Source: Cheilinus undulatus (lineage: Eukaryota > Chordata > Actinopteri > Labriformes > Labridae). Taken from it: DNA of 64,000 nt. The stretch lies in contig NC_054869.1 in the NCBI RefSeq assembly GCF_018320785.1, positions 15,200,698 to 15,264,697 on the forward strand. Direction: 5' to 3'. Position numbers and translations under genes: made by a program. Below the pieces are notes generated by a model. That model saw nothing but the letters and a program-made list of their open reading frames with translations. It was not told the origin of the DNA and searched no databases. Of this stretch, positions 36,333 to 55,362 are shown in pieces; position 1 is the stretch's first letter, and each line of letters starts with the position of its first letter.

Positions 36333-37639
36333 CTCAGTTTTGTTATATTGCAGCCTGATGCTACAGTCTATTAAATACAATGTTTTTATATAAATATAAT
36401 TTCTTTGACACAAGTACTCACACCCTTTGCAAAAAACACTTGAAATTTAGCTCAAGTGCCTTCCATTTCTCTGGATTTTTGCTGAGATGTTTCTACACCT
36501 TGATTGGAGTCCACCTGTGGTAAAACAAACTGATTACACATGATTCAGAAAGGCTCACACCTCTCTATAGAAGACCTCACAGCTGACAATGCATATCAGA
36601 TCAAAAACCAAGCCATGAGGCCAAAGGAACTGCTTGCAGAGCTCAGAAACAGGATTGTTACAAAGCACAGATCTCAGGAAGGCTTCCAAAAAAAAAAAAA
36701 AAAAATCTGCAGCACAGAAGGTTCCTGAGAGCACAGTGGCCTCCATGTTTCTCAAATGGAAGAAGCTTGGCAAAAGCAGGAGCTGATCGCCCAGCCAAAC
36801 TGAGCAATGGGGGGAGAAAGGCCTTAGTACGAGAGGTGACCAAGAACCTGATCATCCCTTTAACTGAGCTCCAGAGATCCTGTGTGGACATGGGACAAAG
36901 TTCCAGGACAACCATCAGTGCAGCCCTCCTCTGACTTGGGCTTTATAGCAGAGTGTCCAGATGGGAGCCTCTGCTTAGTGCAAAACACATGAAAGCCTGC
37001 TTGGAGTTGGAAAAGCACCCAAACTGGAACAAGATTCTGTGGTCTCATGAAACCAAGTAAGAACTGTTTGGCCTCAACCCTAAACATTAAGTCTGGAGGA
37101 AACCTGGTACCACTCATGCACAATAACATCTCAACAGTAGTGGTGGCAGCATCATGCTGTGGGGGTGCTTTTCAGTGGCAGGGACTGGGAGACCGGTCAG
37201 GGTACACATCCAAGACACTACAGGAGACAACTATGTAAATGTCCTAGTGGCCCTGACTTGAACCCTATCAAACATCTCTGGAGAGACCTGAACATGTCTA
37301 TCCTCCAATCCAACTTGACTGAGAGAGAGAGAGAGAGGAAAGAAAGTGGCAAAAAAATCACCAATCCAGGTTTTCAGAATTTGTGGCATCGTATTCAAAA
37401 AGACCTGAGGCTGTAACTGCTGCCAAAGGTGCTTCAACTAAGCACTGAGTAGAGTCTGAATGCTTATGTCAATGCAATTTGCAAAAATTTGTAAAATTCT
37501 GTGTTCACTTTGTCACGATGGGCTACTGAGTATAGATTAATGAGAGGAAAAAATGAACTTAAATAACAGTAGCATCAAGCTGCAACATAACATAATTGAA
37601 AAAGTCAATGGGGTCTATATACTTTCTGGATGCACTGTT
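36326..37639 (+). mobile_element. Tc1-like transposon, near full span but decayed
   Basis: From the left end (TTTTGTTATATTGCAGCCTGATGCTAC) to the right end (GTCTATATACTTTCTGGATGCACTG) the copy covers about 1.3 kb. Long parts align by memory with a common fish Tc1 element: the first helix-turn-helix region (36560-36860), the GGTGGCAGCATCATGCTGTGG block (37141-37162) and the GACTTGAACCCTATC block (37255-37269). A middle section of some 150-200 bp is missing near 37225, an A run sits near 36690, and the transposase frame has several breaks. Not capable of movement by itself. It lies between the polr3d and phyhip promoters. Confidence 0.8.
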
Positions 37640-39200
37640 TGTTTATAGGCACACATTTCTGATTTTGCTTTGCAGGGTCTTTGTAATATTTATCCAGTTG
37701 TGTTGCTACAGTCAGGTTGTGTTTGCACAAAAAAACACCGAGCAACTTTTGTTAACATTGCACCATTTTCGTGTGATATTAAGTCAGCATTAAGGTTGTG
37801 AAATGTTTGAATAAAAGACCAAAAAGATTCACATGAATAATAAATATGATGGCTAAAAAAGTCTGTATAAACATGAATAGAAACATGTTGTTCTGGTACC
37901 ATCCTGCATCCGCAGCCTCAGGAACAAGAGGGAGAAATAAATCTCTGCTCCTGGCTGTTTCTAACTACTTTGTTGCCCCGGGCCAGACATCCTCTCCACC
38001 CTGATGATGTCTGGTGTTGCTGATAATGGCCTGAGCTCGGGGTTTGTCTCCTTTAGTCCTCACACTGTTCTTGTAAAATGTTAAAAAATGCTAATGGTTT
38101 AGGCAGATGAAATACAAGCGGATATCACATCAGAAATAGTTTATGTAAATGGGGCAGCATCCTCTTTTTAACTGACTCAGCCGGCCCTCCTCTAACGCAG
38201 ACTATTCCCACCTCTGGAGCTGTGAGGGTTATTTGGATGGAGGCACAGCGTCATGGCATGACTAATGATGGATGATTGCAATTTAATTACACTCTGAGGG
38301 TATCACTTATCTGTGTCTGGCTAGGAAGAAATGAAGCTTTTCAATACAGTTCACAGTCTGTGGAATTATAGCAATAAATCTATGTCATTTTACAAATATG
38401 ATGTTGTGAGAGGAGTTCATCCAGTCTTGCCCACGCCTTTTGTTTTATCATCAGATTAGGGGCGATAATCTGGGTGGGGTCTCTTTAATCTCTAATGAAA
38501 TCCTAAATGAAGTTGACCCCCCCCTCCCTGAGGTTGAAACAGTAGAAAAACATCCCTTTAAAAAAATGAATGCCAGTGGAAATCTGCTTACTCTGGACTT
38601 ACAGAGACCTCCCTCGCTTCGGGATTGGCTGAGGGGCTCGATGGCCCATGGAGTTTAGTCCATATGGCATAACAGTTGGCACATGTATATTTTTTGAGGT
38701 CTTGATGGTGCTCTATGGAAAGCACTGGGGCATCAATCAGCGTAATCTCTTCTGAATCCTCTGCATCCACTGGAGCGTGTAAAAAATGCCTCATTTAGTT
38801 CCTCTCATGTGCAAAGAGTCTCATATCTAAGAGGTGACAAGCAGCAAAGTGTTCAGTCTACATGAGAGTGAGTGGATATTAGTGCCCTAAAGGGAGACTT
38901 AGTGGGATGTGATGTGTATGATTGACCAAAGGAGAGCATGATGCTGACAAGGTCAACTGAGTGTCTCACTCTGGACACTTGGACAATTCATGCATTTGGC
39001 TTTTTTTAAAGGTTTTAATTCACCTCATGTGGCTGCGTACATGAGTCAAATAAACATCATCCTCAGAGCCCGGAGCAGAATGGGAGAGATTCAGAGAGAG
39101 AGAGGGAGGAAGAGAGAAAGAGGGAGGGAGGGGAGGAGGGTTAGAGTGTTTGTGTGACACAGAGAGTGAAACAGACGGAGAGAAGAAGAAGAAGAGAGAG
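37640..39200. other. intergenic region between polr3d and phyhip
   Basis: No gene was recognised. A GA-rich tract at about 39090-39205 lies just upstream of the presumed phyhip first exon and may be part of its promoter. Confidence 0.4.
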
Positions 39201-39205
39201 AGGAG

Positions 39206-39345
39206 CCTGTGTGTTCGTTTCACCTCCTAATCAGTTTTCCTAGGGGATCTATCATCAGCAGCAGCACAGGAGGCGACGACAAAAGGGGGAATATTACAAT
39301 TCAAGCCAGCTGAAATCTCTCTTATCAGGAATCTGAGCATCACAA
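39206..39345 (+). promoter_or_regulatory. phyhip: probable non-coding first exon of phyhip
   Basis: A strong donor (GTAAGT after 39345) follows a GA-rich tract and a stretch without long frames. The next plus-strand acceptor with a start codon of the right family is at 43469/43480. Its start is unknown, and the assignment is inferred from position. Confidence 0.35.
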
Positions 39346-40839
39346 GTAAGTAAAGACTTCATATCATGATTTATAGCTGTGAAGTTGTGGATGTAAAGTA
39401 AATGCATGACTTTTCTTGCATGTTCTCTTTGCTCTGCTTCACCATCCCACTGATTTCCTTAAATGTGAAACAGTGTGGACATTTTTCTACAGCAGCATTG
39501 ACTGGTCCATGTGATGTGATTGGTGCTTTTTCCCCCTAATATTTCACGCTTGGTTTAATTGTGCAGCGTGTCAAACTGTATTAGTCACACAATGTCTCAG
39601 CTTATTTGTCAAACTTTGCACAATATTTCTAAGTGTTTCATGCAATAAAATGACAATTTGAGTGTCTTTATTTGAAACCCAAACTGAGGAAATCATGCCT
39701 TTTCTTCTTCCATAGTGCAGCTTTTGAAATGTGCTTTAAAGTCTTCTCCTTGGAGGAGGAAACATGACTTTGAAGCGCAGAGTTGCTCTCTGTGCCCTGC
39801 TCCATATGCATGAAAGCAGCAGCTTCTTTCATGATGCTGTCACACAGACAAAACAACATCTTTGTGGTGTGAGAATAGTAACTGAGCGATGACACACTTG
39901 CAGATAAATGATGTGAGTCTGCTGTGATTACAAGTTAGACCCAGTTGCATGATTAGGAGAAGCAAAGCCAGTTTTCCTGCAGATTTAATTGGCTGATACT
40001 CCTCTCTACAGGATGATTTATACATGAGGGAGATGGGATTGTGTGAATGAACCTGCCGTTGAACCGTGCTCACGTGTTCAATCAGAAAGTGGAACACACA
40101 ATGAAACATAGAGGGGGTTTTGACGACTTGTCCTGCGAGATTCCCCCCATTTTGCCCCAGTTTCCTCCTCTGAAAGAGACACCGTGGAAATGAGAGCAGC
40201 AGCTGGATAAAACAGACGCGTGGAAACACACGTGCGTGATGCAACAGACAATCTCTCCCCACTGGCCCCCCGTGTGAAAGAGCTAACGCACAAATTTCAC
40301 AGTTCACAGCCTTTAATGAGCTGCTGCAGCCTGTCCATCACGCTGACGGGAAGATACCTTAACAGACCTCAGACTGAGACACTGACACCACAGCAGCAGT
40401 CGGAATCTGTAGGATCACACAGAGCAAAGAAAGAGGCTTGTTTGTTGGGTTATTTTTAGGCACATCTGTGATTTAGCATATGCACAGTTGGGGGGGGGGG
40501 GCAGCTTTAATAAAGAAAAGGTGCAGCATGCAACATAAAGGAGAGCACTTTTTACTTAAGGAGGAGACTTTAGCAACATTAAAATGGGCAAACTTGTGCA
40601 TTAAATCTCATAGCAAAAGCAGGAGGCCGCAGAGACTTTATGTGAGGAGAGGTGACAGCTAATCAGACACAAACACACTCTGACCATCAGCTCTGCTCTC
40701 AAGGCTGTGTGCAGCCGCCTGGATCAAACCACTGATGGCCAACTAAGGAAATGTGAACATCCATCACCTGCAGGTTAAACCTGCTTAACCTCCAGAGACC
40801 CAAGCTTTCATTTGTTAAGCATTTTTGATATCTCCTGTA

Positions 40840-41370
40840 ATAAGCGGGGCAATCACTGTTAATCGAGTTAATCACAATTAATCAGGGACCACAATTAGTG
40901 TGATCATTTTTTCTAATCGCCATTAATCTCATGCTTTATTGTCCCTTTCAGCACACTTTGGTTAATCCACATCAGCGTCTTCCTGCATCCACAGTGATGT
41001 AAAATAAACTTTAACTAACCCACAGACAGCTGAATGGACAAGTCAAAAGTCACTTGAACCTTAATTTATCAAACATTTACCTTTTTACTATTCCCTTATT
41101 CCCTTTAAGATCCATATCAAGTTCCTTTTTTCTGTGGTTAAGTCCATGTTAAAGTCTTGGATCTGCCTCTAAAAGCAGATCTGTATCCAAACATGAAGTC
41201 AGTTACCCTTAGTTCAACATAGTATTATGAAAATTATATGAAAACAGCTCTATAAGGAAAATAGTGGCATTTTAAAATGTGATAAAAGGGGTGCGATTAA
41301 TTGCTATCAACTACAGGAATTCTGAGATGAATTGCAATTAAAAATTTAAATCTTTTGACAGCCCTAATAA
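40840..41370. mobile_element. hAT-like MITE
   Basis: The right end reads GCGATTAATTGCTATCAAC to TTTTGACAGCCCTA, a common fish MITE terminus, and the left part has the matching TTAATCGAGTTAATCACAATTAATC pattern (somewhat diverged). No coding sequence. It lies in the phyhip first intron. Confidence 0.5.
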
Positions 41371-43460
41371 TATCGAAACACTGTGTCTCAACAAGAAGTT
41401 AAAAAGGATGTCCTCATATGAGGACAGTGGGTCTATGTTACTGTACAACAGTAAAGACACCATTGTGTAACACAATAGGGACAATTGTACCAAACTGGTG
41501 CAAATACAGAGTTGGGAATTCCCTTAAAGAAAAAAGCACTTATTTTCTTCCATTTATACCTGCGTATTGTTAACAATCAGGGTACACATTTCTGCATTAT
41601 TTTCTACTGAAACTTTTCTTTATATTTTTTTCATCTTTCAAATTTATCACTAGTAAAGCAAAAAAATAATTATGAGAAATAAAAATGATTGTTTTCGATT
41701 TTGTTTTAATCTAAATACAGAATAAATCTATTGAAAAAAATCAGTTTTTTCTCCATTTGTAATCATATCTTTTTTAAAAAGGCATATATTTATTTGAACT
41801 GATTTCAAAGTTAAGGATTAATTTGTTTTAAACCACATTTAACTAAAAAAGTCAAACATCACAATTAACTATTCCAATTTTTCTATTTTTGAGAAATGAT
41901 GCAGTTATGTGGGCACTCATTCAGTGGTGACAGCAGTGTTATGGTAAAAAAAAAAAAAAAAAAGAAATCCATAAAATCATTTTTTTTTCTTAAAAAATTA
42001 TATATATATATGTATATATATACACACATTTATACATATATAATGTTTCATGAAAAAGGGCAAAATATTACCAAAAATGCTAGATTTAACCAAATTTTTT
42101 TCAGTTTTTTCAGTTTGCTTTTGGACCACAGATTGCACCATTGTGGTAGAGTGACCCACATACAACTAACACCTATATAAGGCTGTTCCTCAAAATAAAA
42201 AGTCAATAATACATCATGTCTCCTGGATGTCCTTTTATGTCTGCAGAAACATGTTTTTGAACATGGCTGTGTAAAAATAATTGAGATAGCTCAGAGTTTT
42301 CTCTTTCTACTGCATCCATTTATCTTTCTGCTCTTGGCAGAGAAATCTTCCCTGCAGAGGTTTCCCACACACACAAAAAAAATCAGTGTGTACTGATTTG
42401 TACCATATGCAATAAGCATTTAGACTCAATTGAACTAGTGAATTGTGTCTTTTCCAAAATCTGCCCAAGCTATTTTTCCTTATTTTTACATCTGAAAAAA
42501 GTCCCAATGTCCTCATATGAGTGCTTCCTGTTTAGCAGTGTTGTAGCTTGTTACTGTTGATAAAACTTTTGAATACAGATATGTCAACCTACAAACATTA
42601 TCAAGCATAAATGAACAATTCTACATCATACAATTTTAAGAGATTTTTCTATGTTGATCAGTCATGATCATGTTGAGAGTGGCTACAGAGCATTTTAGTT
42701 TGAATGGTGGCCATCTTTAATGGATACTGATTATTGTATTGTGCTTTTGTGACCTAACAATAGCAGACAAAGTGTCCACAATTGAGGCCTACAGGTCTAA
42801 GCTCAGCTAAATTAAGAGTAATGGTGCAGGGAACCCATCGTGTAATGTCCTCCTACGAGGATGCTTGGGCAGAAATAAGAGGCTAAACCTCCCATTTCTG
42901 CCCAAACAACACAAAAGCTGCTGGAAGATTTCCCCTGAGCTGCAGGGCGCTAACTCTGCTCAGCTGTTTTTGAAATGTTAGCTCTAAAATGAGGTGTTTA
43001 AAAAGTTACCTGTACTTTAAATTGGTGCTGAGGGTGCAGCTGCTTTATTGTCTCCATCCTTGAGAGCGATCCAGGATAAGAAGATAGAGGGAGGATGCAG
43101 ACGTGTGGTTGCTGGGAGACTGCTGTAGGTGGATTATGAAATGTGCGAGGAAAGCAGAGGCCAGTCACTCAGCTGGGAGAGCAGCGAGTTGTGTAATGAT
43201 GGGAAATGTCACTTAAGGCCAATAAAAGTGGGGGAGGAGGGTGGAAAAGAGCATGGCGTTGAGTTAAAAAAAAAAAAAAAAAAACTTAAATGAAAGGTTA
43301 ATTGGATTCTGTCAGAGGAGGGTGTCTCTGAACTCTCTGAGTGTTTGCTTTGTAGATCTTCGTGGCACACTTTAATCCCTGTTACCAGATGTTGCCAGCA
43401 CTGATATTACAGTCCCAGATTACACTCCAGCCTAACTCTCATTTTTTTAATCTCTTGGTT
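41370..43460. other. phyhip intron, mostly unassigned
   Basis: AT-rich, with an A run at 41946-41962, a short TATA/CATA tract near 42000-42040 and another A run at 43266-43283. I see no gene. The two near-identical words GTCCTCATATGAGGACA (41411) and GTCCTCATATGAGTGC (42509) are palindromic but isolated. Confidence 0.4.
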
Positions 43461-43479
43461 TAAAGGCAGAAGACCCAAA

Positions 43480-49882
<6,403 letters not shown>

Positions 49883-50920
49883 GGGGTATGCTGACTAAAG
49901 ACGAGATCAGGATGTGTTTAAGCCTACTGAACTGAGAGAGACAGAGTTGCAAAGGACAAAAACAGTAGAGTCCATCATGTGTAGGTCAGTGGAAACAGCA
50001 CGCCTCTCGGGGTGTGTGCATGCTGCTCCCCTTCTCCCCTCCTGCCTCCACTAGAATAGTGAGTATTTAAAAAGAAGACTTAAACAGTGCAGACGTTAAT
50101 CATGATCACAGCTGGAAACACCGTTTACATCCATCCACTGCTTAAAAAAACAAATGTGAAGTACATGGTAGGCTTTAGTCGACTTTATTTATTTAGAATT
50201 ATCTTTCCTCTTTGGTGTTTATGTGGATATTTTTGTATATCTTTTTCAAAAGCTCTTATTTTTTTCTCCTGAAAAAGCGTTTATGTTCAAATTTTGTTGT
50301 GCTGGACCATCAGTTTGATGCATCTGATACAAGCCAGATGTGCAAACATGGGGGCATGCCCTTTTTATAAGTTAATGGCTTGGAATATGAAGAGGTATTA
50401 CAAAATAATTTTCGATGTCTATCCTGAATTGCTCTCTATAAAATCACTGCCAGATGTTCTGTCTTAAAAAACATTTATGATGGCCAAATGTAAGATATTA
50501 ATATATCTTAGTACATCATAGCTTTCACTAGTTTCAGTGCCCATGTCAAACACTGTAATGCTGCTTAAAGCTTGCAGAAAAAAAACATGCAGAGTGATGA
50601 TCTCTGACAGCAAACCTCTGCTCTCTAAACAGAGCTGAGCTAAGATTAGCTCAGCTCTCGCTATGGGGCTTGTGTTTGTCCCTGCCTAATAATCTCTGAC
50701 CTATATGGAAATCCCAGCAATGCCCACAGTGAAAGGGACCTCCTCCCTGGTGCACAAGAGCAATGCAGCCAGTGAAGAGAGGCCAAAATGTACAACGTGG
50801 CGAGAGTGTGAGAAAAGAGGGAATCACAGAAAGGTCACTAGTTTGAGTCTGAATGTGAAAGAAAGCTAGCGACACTTTCAGGAGCATAACAACAAAAATA
50901 AGAAAAATTAAAACTCATCT
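49883..50920 (+). other. phyhip: phyhip 3' UTR, end uncertain
   Basis: Downstream of the stop there is no AATAAA that I noticed; an ATTAAA near 50909 is the best candidate poly(A) signal. If used, phyhip ends only about 60 bp before the stop of the convergent ppp1r3 gene. Confidence 0.3.
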
Positions 50921-50966
50921 CTAGCCACTACTGATGTGTTAAAACAGGGATCAACTCCGGGTTGAA

Positions 50967-53900
50967 TTACGCCCTTTCACATAAATTATTGCCACGGCAC
51001 AAATGTGAGCTAACACTCACAATGATGCCATAATTCTGTCCATTGTTGTTGTCCCAAAAAGGCTCTCTCTGCCCTCCTGGTAAATACTTTAAGCAGAACT
51101 CTATCTTCCTTTTAGCATCCAGCACTTTAGGAATGGTAATGTGGAATTCAAAGATGTCTGTCTGAGGCCCTCCAAAGCGTTTCTGTACATAAGTACAAGG
51201 AACATCTCTGTAACTCTGCCAGGAGTCGAAGGTGATACGAACACTGACATCCTTCTGAAAGCTGATGTTTCTGACTCTGACAGTCCCCTCTATGGCTTGA
51301 TCTGTAACACTGCAGTTCTCCAGGATTACCATGCTCTCTGCCAGCTTGGCTCTGAAGGCCTGAAAATCTGCCGAGGGCTGCGGGAAGCCCATTTTGAGGC
51401 GTGTTCCCGGGCAGCAGGTGCTGACTGTGCAGCTGTAGCCATCCTCTGTCATGCCTCCCAAATCCTGCAGCGATGGCAGGAGGTCGAGGTCAGCCTGCTC
51501 CTCCTCATCCGAAAACTCACGCACGGCTGTAAGTGACAATCCTTGCGAGTCAGCGAAAACCACGTGTTTGTTCTTGATGGGGAGCAAAACTTCATCATCA
51601 TCCAGGTCGTCCAGGAGAGTTGGGAGGAGCTGGGTCAGAAAGGCCTGGTGAAAGATGTCGGGAGATAAGTGATCTGAGGCAAGAGGACGGATGCAGGGCC
51701 GCTGGGGCTTCAGGATGGGAACCCAAACATGAGGACAGAGTTGTTTACGCTGGTTCAAGCACAGCCTGACAGCGAGCTCGGCAAGTCCAGCTGACTGAGC
51801 AGCTGACCTGAGGTCAACCACAGGCAAGAAGCTGGGGAAGAAAAAAAGCAGTCAGTTTGTTTACAATGCAGTTGTAGATCAATTTAGGGCATTTTCACAT
51901 GAGGCATGATCATTTTGTTCCATGCTCAAACATTATCGCTCACCCCCAAATTTGCCCCGCTGGTCTGCCTTCACTTTCCTAACATCTTTCTGTGCCTGAA
52001 CCGCTGATTATATACATATAGGTGGCAGGACACACGTAGCTGGTTTTTAAATCCACCAATAAAAAGAAATAAGGAGAAGCAACAATGGCAACCACTCACA
52101 TAATTGACTGGGCAATTTTTTGACATGTGTGGTCAAAGGGGTCCATCCTGCTACTATGAAGGTTTTTGTAATGCTTGAGACACCAACAACAACCCTCTTT
52201 GTACTTCCACCATGCAAAGGGCATACTGGGCAAATGCTGTGGGGATAAAATGCATTAAGACTTGCTTTTGCAACTCTGTTTGCAGGCAAGTACCAAGCAT
52301 TCAATCACGGTTGCATTCACGTCTTCACCTCAAATCCACCTAAACTTTTAAGTCTGATTTCTACTTCTGCATCAAAGCTACACTGTAGCACACGCCATAG
52401 GTCTGCATGACCTAAACCCTATGCAGGGACCCACGCACATATCTGACAGGCACCTCCTCAGAAGTGTAGCGATCTATTGAAACCATGCAGACCACAAGGC
52501 AGTTGACTGGTTCGCTGAGTAGCCCTGGTGACTACCAGTCTCTAAGAAAAGTTCCTTGCACTCCAGAGGCGTTTTGCTCCTGACATTCACAAATCTGACC
52601 AATCAAAATGCTGGCCTATGGTAGAAGAACTTAAAGAGCTTGTTTATGTTTTTAATCTAATTTTATATAGTCCAGACTGAGACAGGCAGCAAGCAGTCTG
52701 ACAAGTGCATGAAAACGTAAATGCGCTATGCGCACAGATAGAGCTGTTTTCAAACTAACAGGACTTTAGTCCAACGACAGATCTACCAACAAAGTCCCCT
52801 CTCACCACGTAGAACATACGGCTAATCATTGCTCCAGCTCTCTGAAATTACTCCTCTGACCAGCTCATAACACAAACAGATGAGCCAACTCCCTCTCGCA
52901 GTGACCCTTGAGTATGCCCTTTATATTATTGTTATGGGCCTATCTCCCAGCCAACTCAGCTGAAAAGAGGCAGCATTGAGAGGCAGAAACCTCATTTTAT
53001 CTTCTGCTCTAATGTATTTCAGTTTAACAGAGGAAAGTGCAAAACCATCATGTTGCTCCTAATGTGCATATAAAGGCATGCCAAAATTTGCCTCCAAATT
53101 ATTTGCATTTTTGTGCTGTTTATTCCTGTTGTCCTTAGTGTGCAAAGGCCTTAATGTCTACAGCATGTGTGTATTGTAGCGTGAGATACACGGCTGCAGA
53201 CAGCAATGCAACTTGTCAATTCTACTCGTTGGCTTTCATAAGTTTCAGATGTGCATTCCCACATCCTTGTTCTTAGTGGCCAAACAAAAGTAAAAAATTC
53301 CCCCGTCCTCCACCTCAGCTGATTCAGCAGCTGTACTTTCCATCTCCTCCAGTGTCTCCTCTCCATTGATATCTGCAATACCTGCAGTATAATCAATTGC
53401 TGTTTAATATTTATCAGCTCCAACACCAACATAAAATGCTTAGTTTTAGTCATAATCTCCTGCACTAGGACCGGCAAAAATAATACAGCTGGTAGTGATT
53501 GAATGGAGTATTGAGGAGTAATGTGGACACATCAATGCATAAGTATAAAGTGGTATCAACAGTGTAGGCCAATACAGCAAAGCTAGGGTGTAGATTTGAT
53601 GCCCAAGTAAAAACCAGGTTTTATTCTTGCATGCACCTCAATCGGACCAGACTTGACGAGACAGTTTGAGGAGTCTCTGCACTAGGCTTGACCTGAACGT
53701 CAGTGAGCAAAATGTCACATTGCTTTCCCCTGTTGGATATCACCATAATCTAGAGGTATAGCGTGCCAAAAACAGAGCAAAAACCTGGCTTGATTCTTGC
53801 TAAACTGTTGTTGAAGGTCCATGGCTAATAGCTGAAAGGGGACATGTCGTGGAAGAGGACATGCTCCAGTCAATAAATTGATTCTCCCTCTGTGGAAATA

Positions 53901-54162
53901 TACTGTGACAAGTACAGCAGTCCTGTTTAATAGCTCGACTTAACCGTGCATGTAATGGCACTCACCAAATTCAATACCTATTGATGACCTCAAAGTGTGA
54001 TAAAAAATGTATTTATGCTGTAAATAAAAAGATGCCAGTATGTGGAATGCATTGAGGGAACAAATCCCAAAATTTCAGCAACATGAAACCAAAAATGTTG
54101 CAGTAATTTTAATGTTTTTGGCAAGATTAAAAGTATTTCTATGCTTACTTTGCACTGGTCAT
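50967..54162 (-). CDS. PP1 regulatory subunit 3 family protein (glycogen-targeting, PPP1R3B/C-like)
   Basis: Two coding exons, 54149-54162 (ATG plus 11 bases) and 50967-51831, join in frame to 292 codons. Such subunits bring protein phosphatase 1 to glycogen, where it activates glycogen synthase. The PP1-binding RVxF-type motif is KHVVF (93-97), followed by ADSQGLSLTAV. A CBM21 carbohydrate-binding domain spans about 155-275, with FPQPSADF, LENC, VRITFDSW (about 202-209) and the closing WDNNNGQNY (264-272). The exon layout (a tiny first coding exon, then one long exon) and the wording fit PPP1R3C best, PPP1R3B second. The start is chosen because the ATG at 54162 is the one that joins in frame across the intron. 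Oddity: PPP1R3B and C end with a further tail containing FPEW; here the frame stops about 20 residues after the CBM21, and a donor-like GTGAGT lies right after NYGII. Confidence 0.88.
51832..54148. other. ppp1r3-family intron without recognised element
   Basis: 2.3 kb, no second coding exon apparent. Bases 52320-52600 look like a diverged dispersed repeat but I cannot name it. Confidence 0.4.
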
Positions 54163-54383
54163 AGGCATGTTGGTAACAGTGTGGAGAGATGGGAATGTAG
54201 TCCTCAGTGTTTGGCTGAAGCTCTGAAAACAGAAAAAAAAAAATGCAATTTTGCAATTTCAAGTGTAAAGGACAAAAGTCTATTAGGAGAGTAAAATCTT
54301 ACTTACACACTTCCATGGGCAGCTAGCTGTCGTGTGTAGTCTCAGTTATCCCTTTGCCCGCAGCACAATGTGGCCCTGGATCC

Positions 54384-54391
54384 TATTTATA
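54384..54391 (-). promoter_or_regulatory. TATA box of the ppp1r3-family gene
   Basis: TATAAATA on the minus strand (plus TATTTATA). Transcription would start near 54355-54360, before a short non-coding exon ending at a GTAAGT or GTGTGT donor near 54305-54311. A second 5' UTR segment, about 54163-54221, continues into the start codon. A TATA box suits a regulated, tissue-restricted gene. Confidence 0.6.
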
Positions 54392-54399
54392 CTACCTCA

Positions 54400-55362
54400 G
54401 TTAAGATGTCATGTTGTAAACCCTCCTCCTTTTCTCTATGGACCAATCAGCTCAGTCTTTTTGGTTTTGTGCTCTTCTAATGTTGTTGAAGACATTCCTT
54501 TTATGTGAATTATATATCTTAATTTCATGGTTTCAGTATCAGGACAGGAACGTGTTATTCCAGTCTGATTTATGTGAAGGTGCATCTCTGTGCTGTCCTG
54601 ATTAGGTACATGTAGTTCTACTTTATGTAACTCCGCTCTGCATTGTGGAAACTATGCCAGCCATCCCAGACTCTATTCTCAGACCTGGCTGGTTCCCGTC
54701 CTGAAAGGACCGATGCCATACGGTCCAGTGTTAGGAGGGCCGGATTACAAACAACTCTCAGCATGCCAGCCACCTATCTGAAGAGGTTATTCAAGAATCA
54801 GTCAGAGTACGTGTCGACATATCAAGTTACAAGAAACATGTACCATGTATGTATGCCAAACACTCCCTGAAATGTATTTGGAAACAACAGTGTATGACAT
54901 TTTCATGACCCCAGAAGTGGTAAACAACACCATACTCATTCATTTTACTCACACTGGACCAGAAATAACAGAGAGCTGATGTTTGGTGCTGCATTTATTA
55001 AACTACAAAATAAAAATACTTTAATAACTATTTAGTGTTTTGGCTATTTTCATTCCTCTCAAATTAGCGCTGTGAAGGCTGCCTGCATTCATTTTAGCAT
55101 TGCAAACATCATTAACAAATTCTAATTACTGATTAGCTCATCTCTTCATAATCTTGTATAATTTCTAATCTACGTCCTCTATTAGCCAGGTCAGCCGTGC
55201 AGCTCAAAAGATGAGTCAGATGATATTAATCTCACTTTTGCAAACCCCTCTCTCCCTCAGTCCCTTATTAGTCCCAATTATTTAGCAATCAGTGCAAGGG
55301 CAAAACAGTAAGCAGTGACTGCTGCATCTCCTCAACTTTCATAATAATGCTGCCACATTTAC
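54400..55362. other. intergenic stretch upstream of ppp1r3
   Basis: I recognise no gene or repeat. Bases 54590-54870 hold a plus-strand frame of 75 codons without family resemblance. Confidence 0.4.

Noticed and set aside
42000-42040. TATA-rich stretch as a core promoter
   Set aside because: Part of a TATA/CATA microsatellite inside the phyhip intron, with no exon following.
51141-51536. 131-codon plus-strand frame opposite the ppp1r3-family exon
   Set aside because: Antisense shadow; the minus strand carries the CBM21 domain.
54303-54318. ATG near 54316 on the minus strand as start of the ppp1r3-family protein
   Set aside because: Joined through the available donors and acceptors it does not lead in frame into the conserved exon at 51831; the ATG at 54162 does.
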